Positions 11,113 to 22,742 of a stretch of 64,000 nt of DNA are shown piece by piece. The stretch is taken from positions 14,708,935 to 14,772,934 of the forward strand of contig NC_058338.1 of assembly GCF_905475395.1 (NCBI RefSeq), read 5' to 3'. The notes beneath the pieces are model-generated. The model worked only from the letters and a program-made list of their open reading frames with translations, was not told where the DNA came from and did not search any database. The stretch comes from Chrysoperla carnea. Lineage: Eukaryota; Arthropoda; Insecta; Neuroptera; Chrysopidae. The first letter of the stretch is position 1. The number at the start of each line of letters is the position of its first letter. Made by a program: the position numbers and the translations under genes.

Positions 11113-11230
11113 CTTAACCCCCGACACAAAAAGAAGGGTGTTATAAATTTGACTCTTACGTGTGTCTGTTTTAATTGAGAGTGTTTTTAGCTATGTTTTA
11201 AGAAAATCGGGTCAGTTCGGAGAGAACTAC
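11113..11230 (-). mobile_element. Family 2 interspersed repeat, internally deleted fragment
   Basis: The terminal TTAACCCCCGACACAAAAAG and GTGTTATAAATTTGACT jump directly to AATTGAGAGTGTTTTTAGCT. The central CATCGTAGC...GGTTCATCCG part found in other copies is therefore missing. Confidence 0.7.
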
Positions 11231-13592
11231 AAGGAAAAAAATCGCGTATGTTTTTATTATTTTAAATTTTCAATCACCCCATGTAGGATACATTAAATAG
11301 ATTATTTTCTTCTTACCTTCTTGTCACATTATATGTGGTAGGTATTAAATTTATTATCATATAGTTTCGCTTAGATTAGGTTATGTTGTTCTATGATGTC
11401 ATACGAGCGATGTTATCATGATGATATCTCTCAAACTATAAATTATATGTTATAGTACCATATATATTTCGACGATTTTTACAGTAATAACCGATAGTGT
11501 CTGACATTGATAGAAAAAACATTAAAAATTATAATTGATTTAGTAAAACACATGGAGGGCATATATCGAATCGAATATACGATAAAAAAATTCAACTTAA
11601 GGCTATTTTAATATTATTTTTATAATTTGTGTTACGAATTGAACAACGTTAGCTGGGATGCTAAATTAATTTGATAAAAAATATCAAGTAGTGCAAAACT
11701 ATAACATACGTTTTGAGTGAATCTCTGATTCCGTGGATAAAGTAGATCCTTTATATTCAAAGCAATAGGGAGGCTCGTGGTATTTTGCATCCTGAACCGA
11801 TTCAAATATAGTCCAAGCTCAACTCAGAGAAATAATCGTTAAAAATCTTCTTTACGATTATTAGGTTTAATTTTAGATGGTTATTTTTCGTAAATTGTCT
11901 TACAGACACAGATGACAATTTTTTTTACAATAAATGTTACAGACAAGTTAGTCCTCAAATGTTTAAACGGTTCCTTGACAAGTTTTGCCTGTTTTTTAAA
12001 ATTTACATGTACTAAAATGGGTCCCATTGTTCAATCACTCAGGCAACCGTCATTTTATTCGGTTGCCACGTGTCCAAATTTTAGTATCGGTTCAGTTCAT
12101 TTGGCGTCAACTCGGTCTATGCAGAAGGTTTGCCATTCACTCCAGGACCCCAAACACAACGACAGTCATTCTGTTCTAGGTCAATATTTACATGTCATTG
12201 CTTTAGCTGTTATAGTGCGTTGCTTAAACAAGATATAACTTCTTAATAAAGTGTACAAAGATGTTGAGTTTTGAAAGAAAAAATCTATTTTCATCATCTT
12301 CTATTTTCATGTGGTCTACGATGCGCATGCATGTCTCAGCATATCCCCGTTGCCCTCGCACAAAAAATTGAGATTTTTCTTGTCCTTTTTGATGTCTTTT
12401 AAGATCGAAACACAGCAAAGTATCTGAGAAATTCTGCGTTCAAAGAATATTAACTGTTATGAACCAATTAACTCTCATCGGAAACCGGTGGACCAAAGAC
12501 GACAACTAATACGAGGAAATTAATTAGGAACTTCTCTGAATGTGGCTCAAATGGCCTTGCTAGTAAAAGTTTGAGAAAGCTAATGAGTTTGTAATAAAGA
12601 CACACTGCACTTATAGTCGAACTCTTCAACCTAACTTGACCTCTGGAAAATTATTCAAAAATTAATTTCGCTTTAAAATTAAATTATAAAAACTTTGGCT
12701 CTACTTACAAAAAAATCCACTTAATAAAAACACAAAAAATCGTAGGTATAATAAAATGACAAACATGCCAAAAAAATCTCAAATGAAAAAAATAAATTTT
12801 TATTCAAAACGGAAAATAGAGAATACTATTTATATTTCATTAATTCCTATTTTTATCGTTTTTTTTTTTTTTTTTTTTTTTTTTTATTGTCATCATAACA
12901 TTTGCATGCAAATTGACTTGCGTTTTTTTTATTCATGTTTCTCTTAAAGACAAGAAAAATAAACACATTCAAGTTCATTTTTATTTTGTCCTCTGATCCT
13001 TTAACCTTTAAATTGCGTACATCATAATCATTCACACAATATAAAATGAAAAGTATAAAAAAAAGTATAATAGTTTTTTTTTTCTTTTGATGTTTTTTCT
13101 CTCAGTGTTCCTCCCTTTTTTTTTAATTATTTTCTCATACAATATGCCCTTGTGCTCTAGATTTTCCGTAAGAAAACTTAGCAGCGAATAAAAATAATGA
13201 TTATTATATTTTTTCTATTTGAATTTTTATCCTTACTGAGAGATTAAATACAAGTTTATTTAAAAAAGTTTTTTTGTTATAGGCATCAAAAATCACCATT
13301 ATTTTAAATGAAAAGTTATAAAGTTTCAAAAAGACAATATTTGATTTTGTCGTTTTCTATTTAACCAGTTGATTTATAGAAGTTTATTTATTTTAATTGA
13401 ACACTCTTTAAAAATGGCCTGAATTCGGTTCCCAAATATCTTATATAATTCCTAAATGTCTTATAAAACAGTATTCTTGAAATACAATATCTCTCTAAAA
13501 ATGCAATATTCGATTTTAAGAAAAATATGAGTTATTTTTTTAATCTCTTAAAGAATTAGCTAACGCAGCTTCTGCAGTATGAATTTAATATA
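11231..13592. other. Gene-free interval with a more complex core
   Basis: I see no gene I can support. The part at about 11900-12560 has higher G+C and less simple sequence than its flanks, with overlapping open frames on both strands (11912-12238 plus, 12224-12418 minus) that match nothing I recognise. It may be an old transposon or a lost exon. The rest is AT-rich. Confidence 0.4.
12859..12885. repeat. Homopolymer T tract (27 T)
   Basis: An uninterrupted run of 27 T residues. Neighbouring open frames in both directions exist only because of it. Confidence 0.95.
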
Positions 13593-13736
13593 TCTTTGTA
13601 AATTATAGCTCATGTGTTACTGTGATGTATGACCTATATTCTTGTGAGTTTCAAACAAATCCATTCAGTAATTTTTGCGTGAAAGCGTCACAAACAAACA
13701 AATAAAAAAACAATCTTACTTTCACATTTATTATAT
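13593..13736 (-). mobile_element. LINE-like tail repeat
   Basis: On the minus strand: TTTGTTTGTTTGTGACGC, then TTTCACGC-AAAAATTACTGAAT, then CACATGAGCTATAATTT. The family 2 element at 13737 begins exactly where its A/T-rich end stops, so one appears to have been inserted at the edge of the other. Confidence 0.7.
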
Positions 13737-14358
13737 AACAAGTGAAATTTACAAATGCGATTTATTACTTGTAAACTATTTTTGGAAACTTAGCTATAAA
13801 ATATTCTCAATCGAGTCGATTCCACCGTTTGGGCGGTACGATGCCACTGAGAAACACACAGACGCACAGATAAATACTTTAAACTTATAACACACTCCTT
13901 CGTAAATCAATATCAAAGTAATGGTCAAGGACATCAGATGAGATGAAAATGATACTTATAGAGGTATCAATTTTTGGAACAAATTTTTGGAAATATTTTA
14001 ATTGAAATCGAAATATTCGAATTGATCTCGTTCTTTTGAATTATTGTTTTGAATTACCTAATTATTTTACCATTTCACTTTTCAAAATGAATTGAGCCAC
14101 GTTTATTTGACCATTCATTTCCATAGTAATTATTTATATGTTAAAATTATGTCATAATCGGCAATTTTTTAGTTTTTCCGGGTACGGAATCATAAGCTCG
14201 CACTTGAAACACTCTCCATTAAATTACCTATCAAATGAAACCAAAAAAATTAAAATTGGTTCATCCATTTAGGCGCAACGATGCCACAGACAGACACACA
14301 AACAGCGACACCCCTTTCAAACTTATAACACTCCTTTTTTTTTAGTTCAGGGGTTAAA
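13737..14358 (+). mobile_element. Family 2 interspersed repeat, full-length copy
   Basis: It runs from AACAAGTGAAATTTACAAAT to TTCAGGGGTTAAAA. In order it carries ATTTTTGGAAACTTAGC, ATTCTCAATCGAGTCG, GGTACGATGCCACTGAG, GACCATTCATTTCCATAGT, CGGGTACGGAATCATAAGCT, GGTTCATCCATTTAGGCGC and AACGATGCCACAGACAGACA. The two 'ACGATGCCAC' blocks mean the unit contains an internal repeat of the same theme. No protein is encoded. The open frame at 13675-13890 is a by-product. Confidence 0.8.
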
Positions 14359-14715
14359 AATAGGGATTAGGATAACGCTGTTACGATATGTATAACATCA
14401 TGTTCATATTGTTTCGATTTTCATATATTATTTAGAATATTACAACATAAAAATGTTATCATTAAACAATTCTTCACGTAAAATATATAAATTAATATTA
14501 GAATAAATGTCGTGTATATTGCCTATATCATTCAAGAAATTTTTATGTATTTTATTGTATTGGCGGAAAAAACTGCACACTGATTTTATTTTTATTGCAT
14601 GGAATATAAAAATAAGATTTCATTTTCAAAACGACATTAATAAATGTTGTCTGAACTGAAAACACGCAAAGTTATTGTAGCCAGACAGAATTATTGCATT
14701 ATATATGAAAATATT
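14359..14715. other. Gene-free AT-rich spacer
   Basis: Lies between a family 2 repeat and the mariner corpse. No mariner terminal inverted repeat is evident within it. Confidence 0.4.
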
Positions 14716-15205
14716 TTAAATTAAATTTAAGAAAAATATATGTTTATTGTAGAAAGTCTCAAAATTTATCGATGCCACTGGTAGTATAAAACTTTCTGTT
14801 GTTGAAGAATTCACTGGTGACTGGAGTATTGGTTTCTGGTTTATCGTATCAAAACGGTGTCCCCGTAGCGGTCTTTTGAGCTTGCTGAACAGCCAGAAGT
14901 GGCACGGCGCCGGATCAGGTGAATACGGTGCTATGATCACGAATTATGAGTGCAGTATGGAATGATGCATTATCGTGGTGTAAAAACCATGAATTGTCTT
15001 TCCACAATTCCAGCCTTTTTAGGCGGATAGCGTTACGCAAATGACGCATAACGTTCAAATAATATTCTTTGTTGACTGTTTGGCCGGGCGGAAGGAATTC
15101 ATAAGGCACAACAAACGCGCGCAGTTTAAATTCAAATGTCACCTTATTTTTTGGACACAGTTTTATATCGCGGCTTGAATATTCCCTGATCTGCACTGTA
15201 CTCAA
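14716..15205 (-). pseudogene. Mariner (irritans-type) transposase, broken fragment
   Basis: This is the C-terminal part of a Tc1/mariner DDD-type transposase, the nuclease that cuts and pastes its own element at TA sites. The upstream frame (15205 down to 14918) carries the family signatures EFLPPGQTVNKEYYL (residues 36-50) and ELWKDNSWFLHHDN (66-79), whose HHD aspartate is the second catalytic residue. A frameshift with some loss follows near 14920-14940. The second frame continues with YSPDPAPC-HFWLF and KLKRPLRGHRFDTI, where the third catalytic aspartate (CD in active members) is replaced by His. The N-terminal helix-turn-helix region and the first catalytic Asp are absent. This is a dead copy: about 160 of some 345 residues, shifted, with an active-site change. 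Confidence 0.93.
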
Positions 15206-15448
15206 ACAACATTTAGAAACATTTCAAATATTAATAGTTTCTCCAATACCCCAAAAACACCCCAATCTCATATATTCTTAATGTATTCCATATTTTTATC
15301 CAGCTTTTATTCATACACGAAAAAAGAGAAAATTTCTTATATCTTTTATAGCATAGTGAAAATATATAATGCTAACAGTTATTTTGTGTTAGATAAAGAC
15401 AGATGTATATTATTATTATTATTATAAATAAGCATGCATTGTAATCAC

Positions 15449-15570
15449 TATATTTTATAAATGTGAAAGTAAGTTTGTTTGTTTGTTTGTTTGTTATGCG
15501 TTCACGCAAAAACTAATGAGTGGATTTGAATGAAACTTTACAATCATGCTAGTATAACATATATTTTTCT
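15449..15570 (+). mobile_element. LINE-like tail repeat, short copy
   Basis: AAATGTGAAAGTAAG, then five TTTG units, then GTTATGCGTTCACGCAAAAA, then TGGATTTGAATGAAAC. This is the same family as at 10.8, 13.6 and 29.7 kb. It ends after about 120 bases. Confidence 0.75.
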
Positions 15571-16644
15571 GTAAGCATTTTTTAGAACTGATTATACCTA
15601 AATAATCAAAAGTTCCTTAGATATTGGTTACTTTACTGAAATTTCGAAGTTTCTGAAATTTCGATTGAAGAAATTAATTCCCGGTAGGTATCCCTCGTAT
15701 AAGATTTAAGTCGATATTATAGAAACTACTCGATCAATATACAAAGGCGACTTATTTTTGTATCTTTTGGGTAAAATGTGCAAAACAAATTTTATCTAAA
15801 TAATTCATTCGAATTATTGAAATTTTCTTTAGGGGTGGAAACTGTGGGAAACATAAATGGCTTCATTCGATGCAGGATTTGATTTCTTTCTATTACTAAA
15901 ACGGAGACGGATGCGTTAAGAATATCCAACGTAATACCTAAAAAGTTGAAGCTTATTAGGCTCTTGTTTCTCTACACATGGACTGTCTTCTATCCGAGGT
16001 CTCATACTTTCCACTGCATCTATTTTCTACATTATGTAGTTCTAAAAATTACAGCCAGTATGAATGAAATGCACCATTGTATGTATCAAGCATGTCAAAT
16101 ATTTCCAGTCATTTGGTTTATTGTTTAAATATTAGTTATTAAAAAGTTTTCTTTTTTTTTGGTTGAACCTTGCGATTGCTCCTGAAAAAAAAGCTAACTG
16201 TACTACTGAACGTAGTAGAAACTCAAACATCAAAAAAACTCGGATTTACTCCCATAACACCCATTATTACATGAGATGATTCGATACGAGTTAATCAATA
16301 AAATGATTGCACATAAAAGACTCGTTACTTGTAAGACAACGACACTTAACTTAGACTTTTCAAGCCCTAAGCCGTAGAAATTAAACTTTTAGCTTTCCTG
16401 CAAAATAAAAAACCTGAGATGAGTGTTAGCTTACACTGTGTGTATTTCGATAATCAATTCTAGGTTCAAGGTTATGTTCAACATTGCTGACTCTCAATCG
16501 GAGGACGTTTATATAAATAACCCAGAAATGTTCGTCCAACTTTTCAGCTACTCAATTAATTCGAGAGGCTGGATACCTTTTTTTCATGCATATACCATGC
16601 CATACAGTAGCCAAGCACAGCTGTAAGTTGAATTAACTATTTTT
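15571..16644. other. Gene-free interval
   Basis: Several short open frames, none with domain, signal peptide or repeat support. Confidence 0.4.
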
Positions 16645-16748
16645 GTGACGGCGGGAATCTAACCAGCTTCCCTACGGTGAGCGGAATTGGCTTCGCTGAG
16701 AACATGACGCATTGGTTATGTTTTAGCCAACTGAGCCAGTAGGGCTAG
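16645..16748 (-). mobile_element. tRNA-derived SINE head, copy 2
   Basis: On the minus strand: AGCCCTACTGGCTCAGTTGG (A-box-like) and, about 60 bases on, GGTTAGATTCCCGCCGTCAC (B-box). This is the tRNA-like head only; the SINE body seen at 2.4 and 40.9 kb is missing. It does not fold into an intact tRNA cloverleaf with a recognisable anticodon arm, so I do not call it a tRNA gene. Confidence 0.7.
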
Positions 16749-18711
16749 TAATTATTTTTAACTATTAGATTAATTAAATTTAGATAAATCGAACTCTAAG
16801 AATGACGATTTATTTTGCTTAGATCTGGAAAGTTTTTCGTTAATTATCAATAAGCAACATCAGGAAACACCTTATACTGGTGTAAGTTTAAAATGCATTA
16901 TGGGCCATTAATGGGATCGTTTTTGAAAAACAATTATTTTAAATGAATTTCCTTCAACATGATCGATTGAATTTTAGATTGTAAAGTATTTAAAATGTTC
17001 TACTTTTGAAACATTACTGTTGCATCCGTTGAAATATTATAAAGGTTTTTTTTTAAGCTCTAAAAACACATATAACAAATATATGTATATTATATGCTCA
17101 AGAAAATACAACGCTAGGATATTAAAACGTGTAAACTGACGTCATATAAGTTTGAATGTGTTTATGTTACCGATAAAGTATCTAATTTAGATCATTTTAT
17201 ATGTTTTGTCAGTTTATATAAAACCGAAAATTTGACGGCTTGTATTTATTAACAGATCTTAAATAAGTTCAATCATTATGGTTCAATATAATATTGTTTT
17301 TCATGTTTGTAAAGAATAAGCGCCCTGGTTGCCTGGATTCTATATGACCCCAAGAGAGGGGGAATAATTTTTTCAAACATCAAACCTATGCCAAATTGCA
17401 CAGTTCAAAGTGTTATTCAAGGAAAACAATGATTGCCTGAAGGAAAAATGTCCCAAGTTGAGGCCGGCAAACAGAAAATTTATCTACAAGATTTAAGTAA
17501 TTACATCTTGAATGAACACCAGCATTCCTGGTAGTTTTCAGATACCCTGGAAATTTTGCGTGTCCTCTTGGATCATTATTTTTATCATTTTTAGACATTT
17601 ATTCGAAATATTTAAGAAAAAAGTGGAAAAAGTTTCCTAATCATACATCAATTATAAATATTGTGATCTATGCGTTTGTATATAAAATTTTACAAATTTC
17701 CTGCGCGGTTATCCATTCTATAGAATGTGGAAAGATTTTATACATTACCGGCAACATATACATGGAAAACATATACGTACAGTCAAGTATGCATGTTGAC
17801 AGCGTAAAACTAAATTGAACGAACTGAATGATGTCGAAAATTATACAAAGAAAAATATATACAACAGAAAAAAAAAGATGCATCTCCACTCTTGAAAAAA
17901 AAAATACAAAAATATTATTCTAGAGTTCTTTTATAAAAATATTTTATTCAAATTTATTTTCCTTAAAAAAATAATTCTTTCCGAACTGAATGAAACAAAG
18001 CTCTAAGTATTCATAGTTCTGATCATAAAAAAATATTAGTGGGAAAAAAATAGAAAAAAAAAGATATCTCGTTTAGGGCGTATGTACTTGACAAACTGTT
18101 TGGATTTTTTGGTCACTAGAATCCATATTAGGGGATGTAGGGGTTGAAATTTTGACACTTTTGAGCTACATTTTCACAGAGTTAGACGAACATTGGCTAC
18201 TGGTTATCGAATGATAGTTAGTGAATGAACAAATATATCAATTTTTGCCATACCCGTATCTCCCAAATTAGGCCTCAGATTCAAATTTGGAAAAAAGTGT
18301 TTTTGTTGCTCTTGATGAGCTTAATTTCGGAAGCTAGGTTTCTGCAGTCAATAACAGAACACGTTGTATATTCACCTGATCGCGTTCTTCAACCATAGCT
18401 AGCCTATATAGGTTTGACTGTAGTTAGCATTTATTCAAATAAATCAGAAATAAATTACCAACCAACTAGTTGAATATGAGCAAAATAATAATAATTACAC
18501 TCACAATACGTTTATTGTAATTTTGCATTTAAATCAATGTAACAATGTTAAGTGAACTTTACTTGTTCTGTTAAAAAATCAAACAATTTATAAGCAATTG
18601 GCACGCAATATTACAATTAAGTTGTTCAAGTTGTATAATCAAAGTTTCAATGTATGTACTTTTATTATAATTGTAGCAATTGTAGTTTAAATGAAGTGAT
18701 TATTTATTATT
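16749..18711. other. Gene-free interval
   Basis: No supported features. Open frames at 17413-17598 and 17668-17889 (minus) are short and unsupported. Confidence 0.4.
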
Positions 18712-19024
18712 ATAGTCGAAGATCCGGCATTAGAAAAACATGCGTTCATCTAATTAAGGAATGTAATATCTACTATTAATATTAATTAACTTTAATACTA
18801 AATTGTTACTGAGGTGTTATCTGTTAACAGATGTAAATTTATTTTGTCCAAGTATAAAGTATCAATTTAGTATTACATTTTATTAGGGACAAGATACATC
18901 AGGGTTACCCTGGCAGAAATTACATTCATACGTTGTTTATATTCAATAAACCTATTAAATTCAAGCTATTTCCTCCAATTAACAGATGAGGGAATATTTT
19001 CTAATGCCGGACCTTAGACTATTA
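18712..19024. mobile_element. MITE with about 60 bp inverted termini
   Basis: The left end ATAGTCGAAGATCCGGCATT followed by AGAAAA is mirrored on the right by TTTTCTAATGCCGGACCTTA and GACTATTATAA. The similarity extends inward (TTCATCTAATTAAGGAA against TAATTGGAGGAAAT). About 313 bp, non-coding. The flanks are too AT-rich to identify the target duplication. Confidence 0.7.
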
Positions 19025-19102
19025 TAAGGACTTACCAAGATCTTAATGTTTTATTTACAGCAAATATATTTATGTTATGAAAGTCTATTTAGTTTTTTCA
19101 TA

Positions 19103-19516
19103 ATTTGCTCCCTCACGGATAAACAGTGATGTTTACGAAAAAATGTTCCAAACAAAAGTTGTTTATTTTTTCATAAGGGAAATTTTTTACGTTTAAAAAT
19201 TTGTTGTATCTCTGGGTTTACAAAAAGGGTCGTACGGACCTAAAACCCAAGACCCAATTGACCTATGTTGCTCATTTAAGAACTTATCCTCACTTTTTAC
19301 TTCCTGAGCACGCTATACAAATTTCAGCTTGATATCTCTTTTCGTTTTTGTGTTATCGTGCTCACAGGCAGGCGGACAACCGGAAATGGACTATTTAGGT
19401 GATTTTATGAACACTAATACCAAAATTTTGTTGGTAGCATCAATATTTTTAAGCTTTACAAACTTGGGACTAAACTTAGTATACCTTTATATATATTACA
19501 TATATACAGGGTATAA
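19103..19516 (+). mobile_element. Family 1 interspersed repeat, 5'-truncated copy
   Basis: It starts in the middle of the family (GCTCCCTCACGGATAAACAG) and runs to the normal end TATATACAGGGTATAA. The 68-codon open frame at 19329-19535 is part of it. Confidence 0.8.
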
Positions 19517-19868
19517 TAATAATAACAATATGTAATAGCTAATGTGTTAATCATGCGACAAACTCCCTTTGTAGAGATAAAACATAATGAGAACAAAAAA
19601 CATGCGGAGAAGAATAACAATTTTGGAGACGAAGGCTACCATAATCCATCTTTAATCAAGAATTCACAGATTTTTCTATTAAACTCAATCTTACTCATGT
19701 TTTTTTTATCTATGAAACTATAGAACAATGAATGTAACCAACGTTCTTTAAAGTTTTTCATTTTTTAAAGAATCGTTTGGAAAATTATAGCAATAATATT
19801 CTATATAGTATTGATTAAACAAAAAATATTATAATTATTTAGATTTAAAAAAAAAATGTATATCTATG
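19517..19868. other. Spacer upstream of tRNA-Arg 3' end
   Basis: No gene seen. The T-rich stretch expected to end RNA polymerase III transcription of the minus-strand tRNA is the T run opposite the A-rich sequence at 19848-19856. Confidence 0.4.
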
Positions 19869-19941
19869 TACCCTTGGTGGGACTCGAACCCACAATCCTC
19901 GGCTTAGGAGGCCGATGCCTTATCCATTAGGCCACAAGGGC
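19869..19941 (-). tRNA. tRNA-Arg (anticodon CCT)
   Basis: A complete 73-base cloverleaf on the minus strand. The acceptor stem GCCCTTG pairs with CAAGGGT, including a terminal G-T pair common in this isoacceptor. The D arm contains CCTAATGGATAAGG. The anticodon stem TCGGC/GCCGA encloses the loop CTCCTAA, giving anticodon CCT, which reads AGG arginine codons. The T arm has GTGGGTTCGAGTCCCAC. The internal A box (TGGCCTAATGG) and B box (GGTTCGAGTCC) are intact, there is no intron, and CCA is not encoded, as expected for a eukaryotic nuclear tRNA. It looks functional. Confidence 0.97.
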
Positions 19942-21115
19942 TGTGAACACCGACGTCAATAATAACATACATATCCACCGTACATCTTCAGTGTAACTAG
20001 ATTGGGTTACTAAATTAAATAGTTCATTTCTTCAATTTCATATGAATTTATTCTAGAAACAAGTACTTCAATAGAGACAAAATATCGTATCACGTGTGAA
20101 AGAATTTGTCAAACATTTTGTAGTCTCTATTACAAAGATTTTTATTATCTTAACTTGATTTATTTACGCAAATTTATATCTCAAAATTCAAATAAAATAC
20201 ATTTACAAGTGAACTTTAATGAAGTAAAAGACTATTGTTGATTAAATGAGGGCCAACTATTTTATCTATTCGCGTATCCTTCGTTTCTTGATAGTTAAGC
20301 TCATAGAAATCAGAGCCGATAGATTGCCGATAATAAAAAGGGATGCTTTTTTCAGCTTTGACAATTTACCTCTACCCTGTTTCTCTTGGTTGACGTTTGA
20401 ATATTTCTGCTTCTATTGATCGGATTGAGATGAGTAAAAAAGAGAATTGTTTGCGTTAGCCTTCTCCCAAAATTTTTCGAATTGATTATAAAAATCCGAG
20501 AGATTCGTCCAACAATATGGATAAAAAAATTAAAAGCAGCAAAAAAAAATGTTCCTAATAGTTTTTTGAAATATTTTAGCACTTAAACTCGTTTTACTTC
20601 ACTTTCCCACCAGTTTTATAGGCGACGGCAATGGCACTGCCGGCTTAAAACTCGAAATATTTTACTTCTATAGCAAGGTTCAATTCTCAAAATGACTAAA
20701 AGAATGTTTCTTTTTGAAACGGTCAAATAACTTCAAAACAAGGTACCCATGTAAATCCATTTTTTATATAATTCAAAAGTTGCGTTAAATTAGAGATTTC
20801 CATTTATACAAATTTAGTCTGCTTAAGTTTTTTCAGTACCCAATGAAAAGTGAGTATGAGTCGGTAACTTTCGATATAAATTCGGCATATTTAATATTCT
20901 AGCTATCCGTTATGAAAATTAAATATCTTACTATCACTAATTATTAATATTAATTGTTAAATAGCAAATATTTTATGAAATAAAAGTACATATAATTTGT
21001 TTTTGAAAGATTTAAAAAACTTTATCAGCAATATAGTTTTGTTCACATTTTAATGTTTAAACAATAATATAGTATGCCTTAAATATGTACCAGTCTGAAG
21101 TAACATTCTTCATGA
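19942..21115. other. Gene-free interval between two tRNA genes
   Basis: The two tRNA genes point in opposite directions from this spacer (divergent). I see no protein gene. The 76-codon minus-strand frame at 20352-20582 has no support. Confidence 0.45.
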
Positions 21116-21135
21116 GCCTCCGTGGCGCAATTGGC

Positions 21136-21172
<37 letters not shown>

Positions 21173-21189
21173 GAGCCCACCCGGGGGCG
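21116..21189 (+). tRNA. tRNA-Asn (anticodon GTT)
   Basis: A complete 74-base cloverleaf. The acceptor stem GCCTCCG pairs with CGGGGGC (one T-G pair). The D arm is GGCGCAATTGGCTAGCGC. The anticodon stem TTCGG/CCGAA encloses CTGTTAA, anticodon GTT at 21150-21152. The T arm is GGTGGTTCGAGCCCACC and the discriminator is G. The A and B boxes are intact and there is no encoded CCA. A run of T (21194-21201) directly downstream is a proper RNA polymerase III terminator. Confidence 0.97.
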
Positions 21190-22235
21190 GAAATTTTTTT
21201 TCATTTCTAATACTTTTTAAAAATAATAGATGATTTATTTAATTTAATTTCATAATAATCATCAATAATCTCTGTTTTTATAATTATAGTGACAACTTTA
21301 CTACAGATAACTATAGTTAGGCGTTCAAAACATGATAAGGCATTTCTATTATATTATTTCAAGAAAATCATATACAAAGAAAATATTTTCCCATGAATAT
21401 TGTTTTTGCTATAAAATTCATTTAAAAAAAATAAAAAAAAATTTTCTTTGAAGTAGGTAGAGAAATACTGTATACTTGAGAAACAGACTTTTATGTTATT
21501 TAAAAACCACATTTTACAAAAATGTAGAAAAAAGAATAAGGTTTACTGGAAAAAAAACCACTTCATTAATAAACTATTGTAAAACTTTCATTTCAAACTT
21601 TTTTTTTCATTTCCGAACAAAACAAAATAAAATGGAAAATAGAAAAAAAAAGTTATACCTTAGTTTATTTTAATGAAAGTGGAGTATGCTAATATTGTTT
21701 AACTATTATTTAACTTTATGTATTTATTGAATTTAAAAAATTTATTTTTAGTAGATATAGGAAATGTGCTTAGAAAAGCTTGACTATATAGCTATTTTTT
21801 AAATCTATGTACAAATTTTAAGCATTCTTTGAAACTTGGCGTGAAACTTTATTATTTTTTTAAGAATTCTCTTAAATATACATTGGTGGAAAAACAATGT
21901 ATAAAGAAAAGTGGTTTTCCAGATTAGAACGGTTAATGTAACAACTGATAAGCACTGCGTTTATACCCTTTACTCTATCAATTTGAAATTTGGATATGTT
22001 TTACGTATTCATATTTTACCAACCCTTGGATAGTTTTCGAAAATCTTGTTAATTTCCCCAATTTTCACGCCCAGGTATTATAGAATAAGAAAAATTTGTG
22101 TAGTCACAGGGCAGGTAAAAATACCCTTCCATTAAAATGGTGAAAGAAAATTGTTGAAATGAAAATTCTGTAAAATTTAAGATCTTACCACCGAAAATAA
22201 ATATTTCAAAAATCTTATTTCAATATGAACGTTAA
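21190..22235. other. Gene-free AT-rich interval
   Basis: Apart from the T-run terminator just after tRNA-Asn, nothing supported. Confidence 0.45.
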
Positions 22236-22742
22236 AACAAGTGAAAACAAACAATTGACTGAGTTAATTGTTGAAATACCATGTAAAGACAGTGTTGATT
22301 ACTCTGTGACATTACACATACATACATGTCACACACATATAACTGATATACCCATATAATACTATACAATTTGGGCTCTCACGGGTAAACAGTGATGTTA
22401 ACGAAAAAATGTTTCAAACAAAAGTTGTTTAATTTTTTATAAGAAACATTTTTTACATTTAAACTTTTGTTCTATTTCTAACGGGTTACAAGATGGGTCA
22501 TACGGACCCAAGGCCCAATTAATCTATGTTACGCAAATTTCACCTTGATATCTTTTTTTCGCTTTTGAGTAATCGTGATGACAGACAGACAGACGACAGA
22601 CAGACAACAGGAAATAGACTACTTAGGTGATTTCATGAACACCTATACCAAAATTTTGTTCATAGCATCAATTCTTTTTTCAGTGTTACAAACTTGGGAC
22701 TAAACTTAGTATACCTTGATATATTTCATATACATGGTATAA
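22236..22742 (+). mobile_element. Family 1 interspersed repeat, nearly full copy
   Basis: Both ends are present (AACAAGTGAAAACAAAC; ACATGGTATAA). It lacks about 35-40 bases in the middle, between the GGCCCAATTAATCTATGTT and AAATTTCACCTTGATATC parts, which removes the CTCGACCTCACTTTTTACG block. Confidence 0.8.

Noticed and set aside
16645..16748. Possible tRNA gene on the minus strand
   Set aside because: A and B boxes are present but the acceptor and anticodon arms do not form; fits a SINE head better.
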